Source: Chondrus crispus
Taxonomy: Eukaryota > Rhodophyta > Florideophyceae > Gigartinales > Gigartinaceae
DNA length: 64,000 bases
Assembly (NCBI RefSeq): GCF_000350225.1
Contig: NW_005179249.1
Coordinates: forward strand, 676,618-740,617
Direction of reading: 5' to 3'
The position numbers and the translations under genes were made by a program. The notes beneath the pieces are model-generated. The model ran no database searches, was not told where the DNA came from, and saw only the letters and a program-made list of their open reading frames with translations. The stretch's first letter is position 1. Every line of letters starts with the position of its first letter. Below are positions 1-10,905 of this stretch, in pieces.

Positions 1-1
1 G

Positions 2-1768
2 ACAGAAAAGCGACAGCCGTATCGGTCGAGCAGAAGAAGCGCACCCGGCGCTCAAGGTTACACCTCGGAGGGTACAGAAAACCCCTCCGAGGAAGAAGAC
101 ACAAGACGTCGCCACAGGGCGACGCGCAAGAACCGCGACGGACGCTACGCGCGATACCGCGATGCCGGAGGGGTCGGTTACCCCTCCGATGATAACCGCG
201 ACGGACGCTACACGCGATACCGCGATGCCGGAGGAGGTGGATACCCCTCCGATGACGAGGACACCGAGTCGGACGGATCGCGCAGAAGCGACCGCAGATG
301 CCGCAATGCGCGCGACCGACGTCGGTTCCGGCGAGAAGACTCCGATCCGGAGGGCTACAGTAGCCCCAGCGAAGAAGGAGACCGCCATCGCAGGGGCAGA
401 GACCGCCGGTCTGCCCCGAGGCGGGATCCGAAACGGTTGCCGGTGATCAGGCCGCTGAACGACCTGTTCACCAAGGCCGTCGACTACCGCACGTATAGGC
501 TGGAAAATCGCAGCGCGCGCTACGACGCGAGTACGGCGCGGCGAGTTAACCGATATCGGAAGAAGTTGGACGTCCAGCTGAAAACCCACACATTCGGTGG
601 TCAAGATCCAATCGCGGTGCTAGGATTCCTCGCGCGCTTCAAGATGGCCTGCGACCACAATGGGGTCAGCGAAGGCGCGGCCGTATGGTGTTTCCAGTTC
701 TATTTGACTGGGCAGGCTCACGCCTTGCTCCAGTCCAGGCTACACGGGAACACCATGGCGGTCGATGCGGAGCAGCGCGATATGCTCGAGACCTACGCGG
801 AAGTTATTAACTTTTTATTGCGCACGTACGCGACCGACGAAGTTATTTCCGAAGCGGTCGGTGATGTCACCTCCTTCCGTCAGAGCTCTAATATGACGGA
901 GGAGGTGTACAGTAACCAGTTGTGGGACAAGGCGTTGCGCTGCGGAACCGTATTTTCGGACAGGCGCCTGAAGTCCCTTTTTGTTGAGGGACTTCTGCCA
1001 GCGACGTGCGCGCAGGTGCGGAATTATCTCGCGACGCATCCGGGCGTGGACTACCAAGCGGTGGCACGCTACGCGCAAGCGATAGGCGAGACGCACCGCT
1101 CGGCTCGAAGACAGGCGACTTCCTTCGCGCCGCTGCAAGCACCGTCCGATTCGGTGAGAAGATTCACGCGCAACGCGCGGACAAGGCCCGTGCTGTCGGT
1201 CGAGTCCCTGTCTGAACTCCCGACAGCACGCGGAACCGAAACGGAGGAGATACTTGCGGTGACGGACCAGTCGGCGACGCCGAGCTCGCTTAGCTCGCCG
1301 CCGACTAGCTACCATCCGTCACCTGCCTCGTCCCCGGCGGGCGCGCCGATGGCGCCCGCCCAACACGGTAACGCGCGCGCACATCCGTACGGAAGGCCAG
1401 TACAGAACCAGCGGGTCCGGTTCTTCAACCAAGGATTACCTGGACCCCCGCCGTGCCGGTTCTGTCTGGACCTGACCCACCGACAGGAGCAATGTCCTGT
1501 GGTGGCGGATAGCGCGCTGCGTTCGAAGCTTTTGCAGGCCCGCGAGGCCAATTATCAAAAGCTTCGGATCCGCCAAGGTCTCCGCCCGGGTTCGCCGTTC
1601 GAGCGCCAACCGCCGACCGCGTGGCGAAATTCGCGTGCGCAGGCTCCCACGGGCATCAACGTGGTCCAGCCGCGCAAGGCCATCCAATCGGAAGAACCCG
1701 CGCTACCGCTGACGGGCGAGGGGCCCGAGGACCTTGGGTTGACGGGGGAAGCCGGGGAGGACGCGTAG
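2..1768 (+). CDS. Gag of a Ty3/Gypsy-like LTR retrotransposon (5' end outside window)
   Basis: Structural protein of an LTR retrotransposon, expected to form the cytoplasmic particle that packages element RNA. The frame is open from the left window edge, so the true start is not visible. An Arg/Asp/Ser-rich N-terminal part with two 21-residue repeats is followed by a retrotransposon-gag capsid-like region (about 560-1130) and then a Pro/Ser-rich linker. Near 1458-1500 there is one CCHC zinc knuckle of form C-x2-C-x4-H-x4-C (CRFCLDLTHRQEQC). The stop at 1768 lies just before a protease region in another frame, as is usual in gag/pol layouts. The frame is high in GC, unlike the AT-rich DNA after 2616. 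The family call is firm; the Ty3/Gypsy rather than other LTR class rests on the knuckle followed by the adjoining retropepsin. Confidence 0.8.
   Translation, partial: TEKRQPYRSSRRSAPGAQGYTSEGTENPSEEEDTRRRHRATRKNRDGRYARYRDAGGVGYPSDDNRDGRYTRYRDAGGGGYPSDDEDTESDGSRRSDRRCRNARDRRRFRREDSDPEGYSSPSEEGDRHRRGRDRRSAPRRDPKRLPVIRPLNDLFTKAVDYRTYRLENRSARYDASTARRVNRYRKKLDVQLKTHTFGGQDPIAVLGFLARFKMACDHNGVSEGAAVWCFQFYLTGQAHALLQSRLHGNTMAVDAEQRDMLETYAEVINFLLRTYATDEVISEAVGDVTSFRQSSNMTEEVYSNQLWDKALRCGTVFSDRRLKSLFVEGLLPATCAQVRNYLATHPGVDYQAVARYAQAIGETHRSARRQATSFAPLQAPSDSVRRFTRNARTRPVLSVESLSELPTARGTETEEILAVTDQSATPSSLSSPPTSYHPSPASSPAGAPMAPAQHGNARAHPYGRPVQNQRVRFFNQGLPGPPPCRFCLDLTHRQEQCPVVADSALRSKLLQAREANYQKLRIRQGLRPGSPFERQPPTAWRNSRAQAPTGINVVQPRKAIQSEEPALPLTGEGPEDLGLTGEAGEDA
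131..256 (+). repeat. 63-bp tandem repeat, two copies, in frame within gag
   Basis: Units at 131-193 and 194-256 differ at only a few bases. Each encodes a 21-residue Arg/Tyr/Gly-rich block beginning NRDGRY and ending YPSDD. The length keeps the reading frame, so the duplication extends the basic N-terminal part of Gag. Confidence 0.85.
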
Positions 1769-2615
1769 AGGCGTCGACGATCCTCCCCGTGCCAAGCCTC
1801 AATAAACAAGGCACCCCGTCGACCGCTTCGGTACGCGCGCCATCGCAGAGCCGAACGGACGAAGCGGCAATTTGCTTCTTCAAGAAGCAAAATTATAAGG
1901 TCACCGCAACGGTCGGACAACGACGCGCGATGATGCGCGCCATCACGCCGGTTCTAGATTCGGGCGCCGGCCCGAATCTAATCCACCTACGCTGTGTGGC
2001 AGAACCGTGGCGCGCGTGCCGTTCAGTCCGCGCGGAGCCCGCCGCTCATCGACGCTTCGAATAGGTCGATGAAGGCCCTCGGCGAGCTCAAACTGTACGT
2101 CCGGATTGGTGAGTTCGTCGCGCGCGTGCCGTTCTTGGTCGTCACCAACCTCGCGGTGGACTGTATCCTCGGAACCACGTTCCTGGATCGCCACGTGAAG
2201 GCGATCCTGCCACCGCAGAGGAAGGTGCTGTTCCATCATGCGCCGTCCGTAGCGCTGACGGGAGTCACACGGGGTCACGATACCCCCGATGACCCAAGCG
2301 ATGGTACGCGTCGCAACACCGGTTGGGGGGCTTTGCTTCCTGCAAAACCACCCCAAAACGGCGCATAAGAATTTATGCCTGATGGCCCAGGGGGTCATGG
2401 ACCTCTTCCCGGGCGAGCCGTTTACGGTGCTTGTTAGCAACTTCGGAAGCCGCGCGGCCCACGTCCCCAAGCATACCGTTGTCGGTCTCGCGTTGCCATC
2501 CCCCACACACATCCTGACACTTGGCGTGCCGGTCCCCGGAGAGGCCGACGCTAAGGAAGGGGGAGGGAACAAAAATAATTCCTCGACCGCTACGGAGGAA
2601 CAAGCGCGACGCGAA
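1769..2615 (+). pseudogene. Retropepsin and start of Pol of the Gypsy-like element, frameshifted and truncated
   Basis: Aspartic protease of the element above. The active-site motif VLDSGAGPN is at about 1951-1977, and the C-terminal landmark VDCILGTTFLDRHV is near 2157-2200. The two parts lie in different frames, with a break near 2000-2060. A third frame from about 2289 carries the linker that normally leads into reverse transcriptase (DLFPGEPFTVLVSNF and following). Reverse transcriptase, RNase H and integrase are absent because the sequence changes abruptly at 2616 to an AT-rich CACTA-like end. The element is therefore dead by at least two frameshifts and by loss of most of pol. Confidence 0.75.
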
Positions 2616-3480
2616 CACTGCGGAGGCAAAGTACTAGGAACAACAATACTTGTAGTATTCCGAAACATTAAAGTAATATCGTGTCATGATATATGTAATG
2701 TTTTTGGACGATACGTTTTTGGGATACCAGAATAGTATTGTCCGGACAACAATACATCAGCATTCCAGGAATGATAATAAAACGTCCGTGTACGATGAAA
2801 ACATCAGAATTCGGGTACCACTTGCATCAGCCGTGAACAATAGATATAATGTCATTGTAAACATTAAAACATCAACAATGGACGTTACTTATAATGTGTT
2901 ATTGAAACACTATACGTAGCGTATGTGAACATTATAGGCACTGTCTGTGGAAACGATAAATGAATCATTTCAGCACACTATATATAATAATATTAGATGG
3001 CACTAAATGCAACGTTCAGAAACGTTAAATATAATGTTCCTTGAAACACTTTAAACATTGTCCAACGACAATATAAAATATTCATTAATTGTATTATTAC
3101 TTATATCGTACAGAAACGTGAAATATAACGTTCGAATAAACACTGGTAATGTTGTCCAACGACAATATATATTAGTAATATTTTGAATTATTACTTTCAT
3201 CGTTCTGTGCAAGTTACATGTAATATGTCGGAATAGCAATAAACGTATCCTTCGTGAACACTATAATCGTGGTTTTCAGAAGTAATACTTATATTGGTTT
3301 TGGATGGTAGTTGATACTTGTTCTGAGACGACAATATAATGTTGCTGGACGACATTTGTAGTGTTTAGGAATTGGTAATGTAATGTTTTGGGGACTACAT
3401 TTGCAATGGTTGTAAAGCACTAAATTAAATGTAAGGAATGATAACGGAATCGCTGCCTGACGACACTGTTGATGGATGTG
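2616..3480 (+). repeat. AT-rich terminus of a CACTA-like DNA transposon
   Basis: Base composition changes sharply here. The first 15 bases, CACTGCGGAGGCAAA, recur as their reverse complement at 23457-23471, where they also border an AT-rich tract. Both tracts are full of short motifs such as ACAATA, ATTGTCC and AACATT in both orientations. Ends starting CACTA/CACTG with arrays of subterminal repeats are typical of CACTA (En/Spm) elements, and a Tnp2-like transposase remnant follows at 4516. No matching second end was found near 8.3-9.2 kb, so the element is incomplete or rearranged. The class is an inference; the shared terminus is seen. Confidence 0.5.
3015..3204 (+). repeat. Two diverged tandem copies of a ~95-bp AT-rich unit
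   Basis: Copies start at 3015 and 3110. Each begins CAGAAACGT(T/G)AAATATAA and contains TGTCCAACGACAATATA, followed by an AT-rich stretch ending ATCGT. They look like enlarged subterminal repeats of the CACTA-like end. Confidence 0.65.
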
Positions 3481-3790
3481 AAAACAAGCGTTTCATAGGC
3501 CAGTACCTACATGTATTATCAATATTGATGCAGCTGCAACAGACACAACAGTTGTGTCTGTCGATGATCGTCTTCGTCATGCCTGAGGATGTTTTTCATC
3601 GACATGGCTGCGGATAGTCGTCTTCGTCCTGCCGCATATGGCGGTTTTTGGGGGGTAGAGCCTGTTAGCTGTGCCCCTGAAATTCGCAGCACTTTCAGGT
3701 TGTTGACTTTTGCCGGCGGTTGGTCCCTCTGTTTCGTGGCACTAGGAGGATCATATCACGTGCGGGATAGTTGTGAAGTTTCGTTAGTAT
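3205..3790. other. No gene recognised; AT-rich then mixed sequence
   Basis: The AT-rich repeat motifs thin out by about 3480. After that there is unique sequence with no recognisable protein in any frame; a 76-residue frame at 3589-3819 has no family resemblance. Confidence 0.4.
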
Positions 3791-4000
3791 CTCACTGTGA
3801 ATCGTGTCGCCTGCGGTGATGGTAACTCACTGTGGATCGTGTCGCCTGCGGTGATGGTAACTCACTGTGGATCGTGTCGCCTGCGGTGATGGTAACTCAC
3901 TGTGGATCGTGTCGCCTGCGGTGATGGTAGCTCACTGTGGATCGTGTCGCCTGCTGTGATGGTAGCTCACTGTGGATCGTGTCGCCTGCTGTGATGGAAG
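3791..4000 (+). repeat. 35-bp tandem repeat, six copies
   Basis: Units start at 3791, 3826, 3861, 3896, 3931 and 3966. They are of the form CTCACTGTGGATCGTGTCGC plus CTGCGGTGATGGTAA, with one or two substitutions per copy and a decayed seventh start at 4001. There is no spacer diversity, so this is a minisatellite and not a CRISPR array. Confidence 0.95.
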
Positions 4001-4380
4001 CTCAATGTTGATAGCACATTGCGGATCTCATCCACTGGGAGGGTGGCGGCACTACGGCGTTGGTATCACGCTGCTCATGGATGTTTTGGGCTTAAGGTCA
4101 GCTCAAAGGATGAGTGCAACGTACTTATAGGGATTCGTGAATACATTTGGAGCTCGAATGTATCCTCAAGCGCTATAAACGTGAGCCGGTTGTGACCTAA
4201 ATTGGGTTCTTACGACGAAACGGATGATGCTGCACCAATAAAACGTCATTTCCGTTTTGTCCATGGGATGAACACGTAAAGCACAGCACAGGTGTACAGC
4301 AACTCGAGTTGGAAGCCAATGACCTGCAAAATATGTTTACAGAATTTCAGTGAGCCAATTAGCAGGTGTGATTCACGCAT

Positions 4381-4432
4381 GTAATCCAGGCTGATATCAG
4401 ACTGTCAACAGTCTTATATCAGCCTGGATTAC
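4381..4432. repeat. Palindrome, 24-bp arms, 4-base loop
   Basis: The arms are 4381-4404 and 4409-4432 with loop TCAA. There is one mismatch (C against A) in 24 pairs. It lies just upstream of the Tnp2-like coding remnant and belongs to the set of sharp palindromes seen in this window. Confidence 0.9.
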
Positions 4433-4515
4433 ATTCACATTCATGAAATACGAGTCTGGTATGAGGTGGCTCCAATTGCACTCTCATCCGATGTCTTCCT
4501 CACTTCTAACAGCTA

Positions 4516-7500
4516 ATGAAGAAAAGAAATCGGAAGCGACGGAACATGTTCCAGCTCGGGAGTCGGGGAAGAAGGGGTCGCATTGCGTACGACGATCGGT
4601 GGGGAGAACATCATGAGGAGACATTTCATCTGGCAGATACATCCGCTCCCTCAACACACAGTGCTGATGGAACGACACAAAACTGTACGGGTGCGGAGAA
4701 AGGTTGCGATGAAATCCGAGGAGCGGGTGCAGCGGAAACAAAAGAAGAAGAAATGGCAGAGGCAGAGGATAGAGATCATAAAGATGTGTGTTTTGAGACT
4801 ATAGAGGGGTTCAGAACCCCTATGGTCCACGAAATGCAGTTCGCAGATGAAATTCCAGTCGCGGAGATGCATGAAACGAATGGGCAAGACATGGGTGGCA
4901 TGGTAGATATGGTACTTGAACACGTGAGGGGTACGACAAATGAACTGGTGGTCGGGCTCAGTGCACAGGACGAGGAAGATGAAATGCATCATGATATAGG
5001 ACTGCAGTTGGATGTTGCGGAGATCCGTCGTGGATGGAAGAAGCTTAGCGTGTGGCAAAATATAATGGCTGTTTTACTTGTGTCCGGGACCGTTCGGTAC
5101 TCTAAGTCTGGTTATAACATCTTTCGGAGCTGTTTCAACCACCTTCTAAAGAAATACGAGCCGGGGGGGAAATTGTTTCCTGACTACTCTACGGTTTATC
5201 GGACTCTGTCCCCTTTGCTTAGAGAGTGGGGTTTTGTGATGAGCATGGAATGCGAGGCGATTTTAGATACTTCGAAATCGGGCTCCAGACACTCTTCAGT
5301 CACTGCAGGGAGTTGGGCCAGTTTCAAGCCGTTTCAAAGTCATATTGCCATCATCTTGGTCTTTGATGGACTTGGCGTGCCGCGAGACATGGAATGTACT
5401 GAAAGGCGCTGCGAAAGACTCCATCTCTCCTAGCTCGGGAGCTCTGTTCTCCACTATCGAAAGCGTTCCCATGGTTCGAAATAGAGATCTCATTCTGGAC
5501 ATCGCTCGTAACGTCCTTCCCAGCACCGGCGACGAAACCGCGCCCTCCTGCCCATTGCTCACTGCGTACAGGGGAGATGGAGGAGTGGTCACCTTGCACT
5601 TGCGGAAGGAACCGCCATTTCCGCATGAAGTATTGTGCACTCTGGATATGTGTAGCGGAGCAGATCCAAGATGTTTCAAATTGACGTTCAGGGTTGTCAC
5701 AACCTCTCTCGTAGTGTCATGGAGAGACGGACCACCCCTGACCGAAGCGTCGAGGTCGGAGTTACGTTACGGAACATGGAAGGGATTTCGGCGGCCAACA
5801 ACGGACCTGTGGCGCGCTGGTGACATTAGCACAGTTCTACATATCAGTGCTGAGCTGGATTATGTCATGGTACTAATTCAGCATCACAACAGATCAACAC
5901 AGGGAGGGCAGCAAATTGAGCTTGTGTGCATACCCTTCGCTTGCGAGGTTGGAGACGATGGAGCTGATCATCCTTTACGCATCTCATTTCATACAGCTTC
6001 GAAGGTTTCCGTGGTGGACGTCATGGTGGCCGGCAACCAGCCATCTCTTTCATTTCAACACTCCCGACCCCCAATTTCACCGTAATATGGTAAGCTTAAA
6101 GACGGAAGGAAATACTTTGTTGACCATATCCTACTATATTCAGATGGATTTTCCCCGTTCCGATTTAAAACGGGTTCAGCGGGGGGTGTCTATTGTCTCT
6201 CCCTAAACTATCCTCCGGAATGTAGAAGTAGTAGAGAGCGAGTACGTATTCTTGCCCTGACTGAACCTGGAGTGTCAACGAAGGAAGGTCTGAAGCAAGT
6301 AGTAGCAGACCTCGTCAAATCATCAACAGAGGGTATACCTGCCAGAAGTGCCGATGGGGAGGATTTGCTGCTGTTTACCGATGTGGTTGGTCTCGTGAGC
6401 GACTACCACGAGGTTGGGCATGTCCTGGATGTGGTGGAAGTGAATGGCACAGCACCATGCAACCTCTGCTTGTTCATGCGATTTAAAGGGCCTAAAGGAC
6501 TCGCATGGCGATATGCATACACCACGGATATTCACAGCGCAGACGCATGTTTCGCGAGAAATGCAGAAAGAACGAAGGCCTTACGAGCCTCTGGTATCTC
6601 GGATGTAGAGCTGAACGCATTGGGCCTGAACGGAAATGACGATGCAGCAAGGAAAGCAAGTCCTTTTGTTTCTTTTTCTCAGGATTTGAAGAACGCGTTG
6701 AAAAAAACCACGATACCGCTGACCGAACACAACGTCCCAGTCGCAAACCCTAGGTTTGACCCGTATCGCTCAATGCTTGTTGCCCCCGACCATCTCCTGG
6801 CTGGTAACGCAATTAATATTTTAACCCTTGCCTTTAAGTCCCTTCCTACCGCGACTAGAAGAAAGCAGGTAGACGGGTTAATCTGTTCCTTGTTGCGAAC
6901 AAACCGCCTGGTAACTGAGACACGGATCTACAATTTCAGTACAAATAGTATGTACACGGCAAGCATATCGGCAACGTTTTCGATATTATTGATTGCTTCT
7001 CCTGTATTCAAAGAGATTGTTGATACCCTATCCTGCCCTCAAGAAATATCTAATGTATCCAAACAAGCACTGTGTTCAATTGTACAGAACCTCAGTTTGT
7101 TTAGCAAACTTGTCAGCAAGACATACTGGTATCCTAAGCTGCATGTGGATGGATTGGAGCAGGTGAAAAGGTACAATCGTGAAGATGGCACGGCGCATAT
7201 GGCAGACTTGGAACGCCATTGCAAGATGTACATACGAAACTGCAATGACCTTTGTCGAAGCAGTACTATGGCGGGGAAAGAGCTGGACAAGCCGAATATC
7301 CATCGGCTTCTAGAGCTTTATATGCATTCTATCCCTGCAATGGGTCACGTGCAGCACTTCGCCGAACTTGTTTTCGAATGGGCTCACCAGCCCCTTAAGC
7401 AGGCCATGGCAGATTCCAACGGTCATGACGCCCATATACAGGGAATGGATCACATTATTAATAACGATTGGAAAAACCGGCATTCATCTGCTCTTTATTC

Positions 7501-8305
7501 TGTAGACGGCAGTTGTGAAATGGAAGGCAAGGCAATCTCTTCAGTGGTCAATCTCATTTGCGGACGAAGAAGAGACGTACATAACTATGTAACGAAAACG
7601 AACGGTGAGGCAGAGAAGGCTTTGAGTATTATTAGAAATGGGTTGTTGAAGCACGTACTCGGAGCTCCATCTACTACTATTAACAACAACCCAAGAAGGG
7701 CGGAATGGGTCCTAAGTGAACGTACGGTAGATGCTGAAGGTTCATTCCATGCGACTATGACTTGTATTGCTGCCGACTTCATTGTAGAAGCGGGTCCCAA
7801 TGACCCCAAATTATTCGAAAAGGCATGTCGAATGAAAAAATCCCTGTACGGGTTTGGAGTTGTTACATCGCATTCAAGACCGCACGACATGCTCTCGAAA
7901 GGCTCTGCAGTTCAAGCACTCGTGTTCGATGACGAACCGCAAATTGTACCTACACCTGCGGAAGATGAAAGAATTGCTTACATTGATGAGCTGCACGTAG
8001 CTTACTTTGCAATCGAAACATTTATGAAAATGCAGGATGCATATCAAGAGACACCTTTCGCTGTTGTCAAGAAATGCCAGTTCACTTCCGGATTTATTTA
8101 TGTTGACGTCCACAAGCCATTTCAATTCTTGAAGCTCACGGACTCTGTCAGAAGAGTTGGACTAGTTCACGCCTGTCACAGTGACCGTACCACACAATGT
8201 CTTAAACCCGAAGAGAATAATTTGAGTTGCACTGCCTCGATCATGGAGGGGAATATTTTCTACTGCTTATCCAGGCACGACGGTTACCCTCCTCGAATGG
8301 CTTAG
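4516..8305 (+). pseudogene. Tnp2-like (CACTA/KDZ-type) DDE transposase remnant
   Basis: Transposase that would cut and join element ends in the nucleus. An acidic N-terminal part (frame 1, 4516 to about 5400) passes by a frameshift into frame 2. Frame 2 runs from about 5345 to 8305, broken only by TAA at 6083. Landmarks are LYSDGFSPF near 6137-6163, GGVYCLSLNYPPECR near 6181-6230, the metal-site-like LLLFTDVVGLVSDYHE followed by CNLC (6364-6475), APDHLLAGNAINIL at about 6783-6825, and AELVFEWAHQPLKQAM near 7360-7410. This order matches the fold of Tnp2/KDZ-family transposases. The 677-residue block from 6272 is unbroken, so decay is recent or the block is under constraint. The CACTA-like terminus at 2616 may be its own end; that link is inferred. 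Confidence 0.6.
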
Positions 8306-8338
8306 TTCTCCGCATGTGTTCCCTGACTTATCGCTGCG

Positions 8339-8731
8339 TTGAAAATCGGAGCGGCCGTAGTTCCGGATGAGCAAGGAGTCGCCAGTGATGACCATCGCGA
8401 GATTGCAAAGCGACTAGTCGAAGCGCAGGCGCTTGAGAGACTGGAGAGCGTTGTCGAAGAGGAAGAAGCAGAACCGGCGGACAACGCTAATCCCCAATTA
8501 CCCGAAGGCAATGAAGTCGCCCGGAGATTGGGGGGTGGAACAGAATCAAAAGCTGCTCGGAACAGAAGAAAAAAAGCGGAGAAGGAAGCTGAGTCGCAGC
8601 GCCGTGTTGAGGCGGAGCAGGCCAGCATCGCTACATGCGCACCGAAGATGCGTACAACGCACACACCAGTAATTCGCACAACCACGTTTGCACGCGGCAG
8701 CCCGACTTCCTTAACACCGAGCTCGGTGTAG
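8339..8731 (+). CDS. Charged, helix-forming unknown ORF
   Basis: A frame of about 130 residues (it opens with TTG; no ATG is in place), in the same frame as the Tnp2-like block and 33 bases after its stop. It is rich in Glu, Ala, Arg and Lys (runs such as EEEEAEP and RNRRKKAEKEAESQRR), suggesting a coiled coil. It may be a 3' part of the same element separated by stops. No family was recognised. Confidence 0.25.
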   Translation: MKIGAAVVPDEQGVASDDHREIAKRLVEAQALERLESVVEEEEAEPADNANPQLPEGNEVARRLGGGTESKAARNRRKKAEKEAESQRRVEAEQASIATCAPKMRTTHTPVIRTTTFARGSPTSLTPSSV

Positions 8732-9429
8732 CTCTTCAGCGCGACGAGCCGCAAGCGATAGGGAGTTTTCCAAGGAGCCACTTGTGATCATTCGCGCGCC
8801 GCACGGCCCGTGCGACGTGCGGCACGGGCAGACGACGAGGGCCCAATTAAAAATAGATGAATGAAGTCATTGTAGAGACAGCCAATTAAAACACGTAGCA
8901 CACATAAGTTCCACTCTCCGATGTCGTTCGACATTTCCGATCTCCCGACACAATATCGCACTACCGCTCGTAACCTGCACCCAGCTGCAACATTATCTGG
9001 CCTCCATGACTCCCACTGACCGCGCCTCCCACGGCTGAATTCTACATCTGAGCGGGAGAGGAAATCCTCTCGATCGTTTCATGCGGGATGGCGACCAACA
9101 AACCCCACACAGGCTCGCTCAGGGCTCGGAGCTTGGCAGCAATTACTCACCATGTATCGAATGTGTTTTCTTCTTCTCGGTTTCTTCACGCTATACTACT
9201 TCATATTTGCCAAACATCACTACCACGACAGCGAGATGCGTGCTATTCACGCCGATGTCGAAAAGCTTCTCCGTGAAACCAGCAATTCCATCCTCAGTGA
9301 TAACCTCGTAGAAGCGGTACTTCCTGACAGGTTTAACGAGACACTCAATCATAATCTCAGTACGCACAGATTTCAAACGAACACGCTCTTCTCCAGAGTT
9401 GTCTTCAGAATCCGTCCCATCGTTTCCAA
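8732..9429. other. No gene recognised
   Basis: Mixed sequence between the transposon remnant and the ARP5-like pseudogene. It has a GC-rich patch near 8795-8840 and short AT-rich stretches. Plus-strand frames at 9081-9439 lie opposite the tail of the ARP5-like frame and show no family signal. Confidence 0.4.
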
Positions 9430-10177
9430 CCTTCATTGATCTGTACACATCCCAGTCCGCATCGTCCACCCCAAACGTGTCCTCCTCCACATTTTTCTTC
9501 CCACGCCCTCTCCCTCGTCCCCTCCCCTGGCCCCTCCTTCTTCCCTTCCCATTTCCTCTCTCGCGCCCCTTTGAGTTCCCTCGCCCTGGGTCTTCGTCGA
9601 AACCTGCATTGCTTCCTGCTTGTTGTGCCAACAACCTCATTCGTTCCCTTGCAGTCTGCCACCGCCGATCCCACCTCGCTTCGCGCGCGGCGTCCTTTCG
9701 ATTTAAACGCTCAGCTAGCTCATCTCGCTCCGTTCGCAGTTCGGTCAGATACTCTTGTGGCCTCTCCATGCGCATCTTCTCTATATCCTCAGCCTTCCTC
9801 TACGCTTCCGCCGCGAGCTTGACCCTTTTCCCCCGTAACCGTGCTTCCGTAGCCCCGCAAAGCGCGCGCTCGTGCCGCTTTTGCTTGAGTTACGGCGCGC
9901 TCAGCTCTGACATCGACAGAAGCTCGTCTGCTCGTACGCGCTTCTACCACGCCACCTCCGCTGCCCTTGCCTTTCCCGCGCTCAATTTGGCACGTTCGTC
10001 ATCCACGAGCAGCTGCCGCTTGTCGATCTCTTGGTTCAGCGCTGTCGACGATTCCCACTGTCCGACGCACATGGAAATGTAGTACTTGTCCTCATCTATA
10101 TCCCTCATATCTTCAATACACAACCTCCTCCAGTGTATACGATGTATCCATTGGCTCTGCCTCTGTCCCCGACACAT
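9430..10177 (-). pseudogene. ARP5-like (INO80 complex actin-related protein) C-terminal fragment
   Basis: Arp5 is an actin-related subunit of the INO80 chromatin remodeller. One minus-strand frame runs from 10177 to about 9430 with in-frame stops at 9946-9944, 9892-9890 and 9802-9800. It holds a long charged helix (RPQEYLTELRTERDELAERL), then DRRWQTARERMRLLAQQA, a Gly/Arg/Lys-rich insert and the closing DTFGVDDADWDVYRSM. A charged linker followed by an F-G-x-D-D-x-D-W-x-V-Y-R box is characteristic of Arp5. The actin-fold part is missing, and no convincing actin motif was found up to 10724. A 50-bp direct repeat sits at its upstream edge. The identification comes from motif memory, without an alignment. 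Confidence 0.5.
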
Positions 10178-10272
10178 CCTTATCCCTTCCGCCGGCTCTT
10201 GACATCTTCCACCGTGTCCACCGGCTCTGCCTCTGTCCCCGACACATCCTTATCCCTTCCGCCGGCTCTTGA
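10153..10272. repeat. 50-bp direct repeat, period 70
   Basis: Positions 10153-10202 and 10223-10272 are identical over 50 bases (start GGCTCTGCCTCTGTCCCCGA, end GCCGGCTCTTGA). On the minus strand it would encode DKDVSGTEAEPVD, an acidic segment, so it may duplicate part of the ARP5-like frame. Confidence 0.9.
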
Positions 10273-10905
10273 ATTCTTTTTATCCTGCATTAATTTATTC
10301 AACCTCCTCCCATTATCAATTCTCGCCTGCTCCTCCGCGCTCGTCGCCGGCTTATCACTCGCCTCCCCAGTTTCCACCTTGACTGTCTTTGACACTTCGT
10401 CAAAGTTATCTGGTTCCTCTCAAATTTTCTTCCACTCGGCATCATAGCATGGCGCATGCGGGCGACATACGGTGGGGTTTGTAAGATTGGCATGGAGGAG
10501 CCTGAGAAGGCGGCCACAATGTGGACGACACGAGATCGAAGATGAAGTCTTGCGAGTTGAGATGAGAGGGCGGGGCGCGGGGCGCGGTAGGCAGAGGGGA
10601 CGGTGAAGGGGGGCGGAGGAGGGTCGATCAGATACACATCAGGGGGTGGGCGGATGACTTCTTTTTGCTCGACCATGGCGGGGGATGTGCGTGGTATTTG
10701 GGGTAAGTCGGCAGGGTTGCGCACGACTTCGGAATCTCGTTGCGGAGAGAAAGGACGGGACGAAGCCCCGTTTGTCCTTTGGTGACTTCGGGAAACAAAA
10801 CTTGGGGGTCTTGCCTGCCACGTGTAAAAAAAGACGAGCGTGCTTTTTCATGACGAATTCATAGTGACAGGAAGCCTTTCCCAAGGCTCAGACTACTGTA
10901 CCGAA

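Noticed and set aside
3791..4000. CRISPR-like array
   Set aside because: The units are contiguous with no variable spacers, and the context is eukaryotic.
9152..9439. Small membrane protein on the plus strand (FLLLGFFTLYYFIF)
   Set aside because: It lies opposite the ARP5-like frame with no homology and no supporting signals.
10299..10724. N-terminal actin-fold part of the ARP5-like pseudogene
   Set aside because: The Pro-rich start is reminiscent, but no actin nucleotide-binding motif could be read in any frame.
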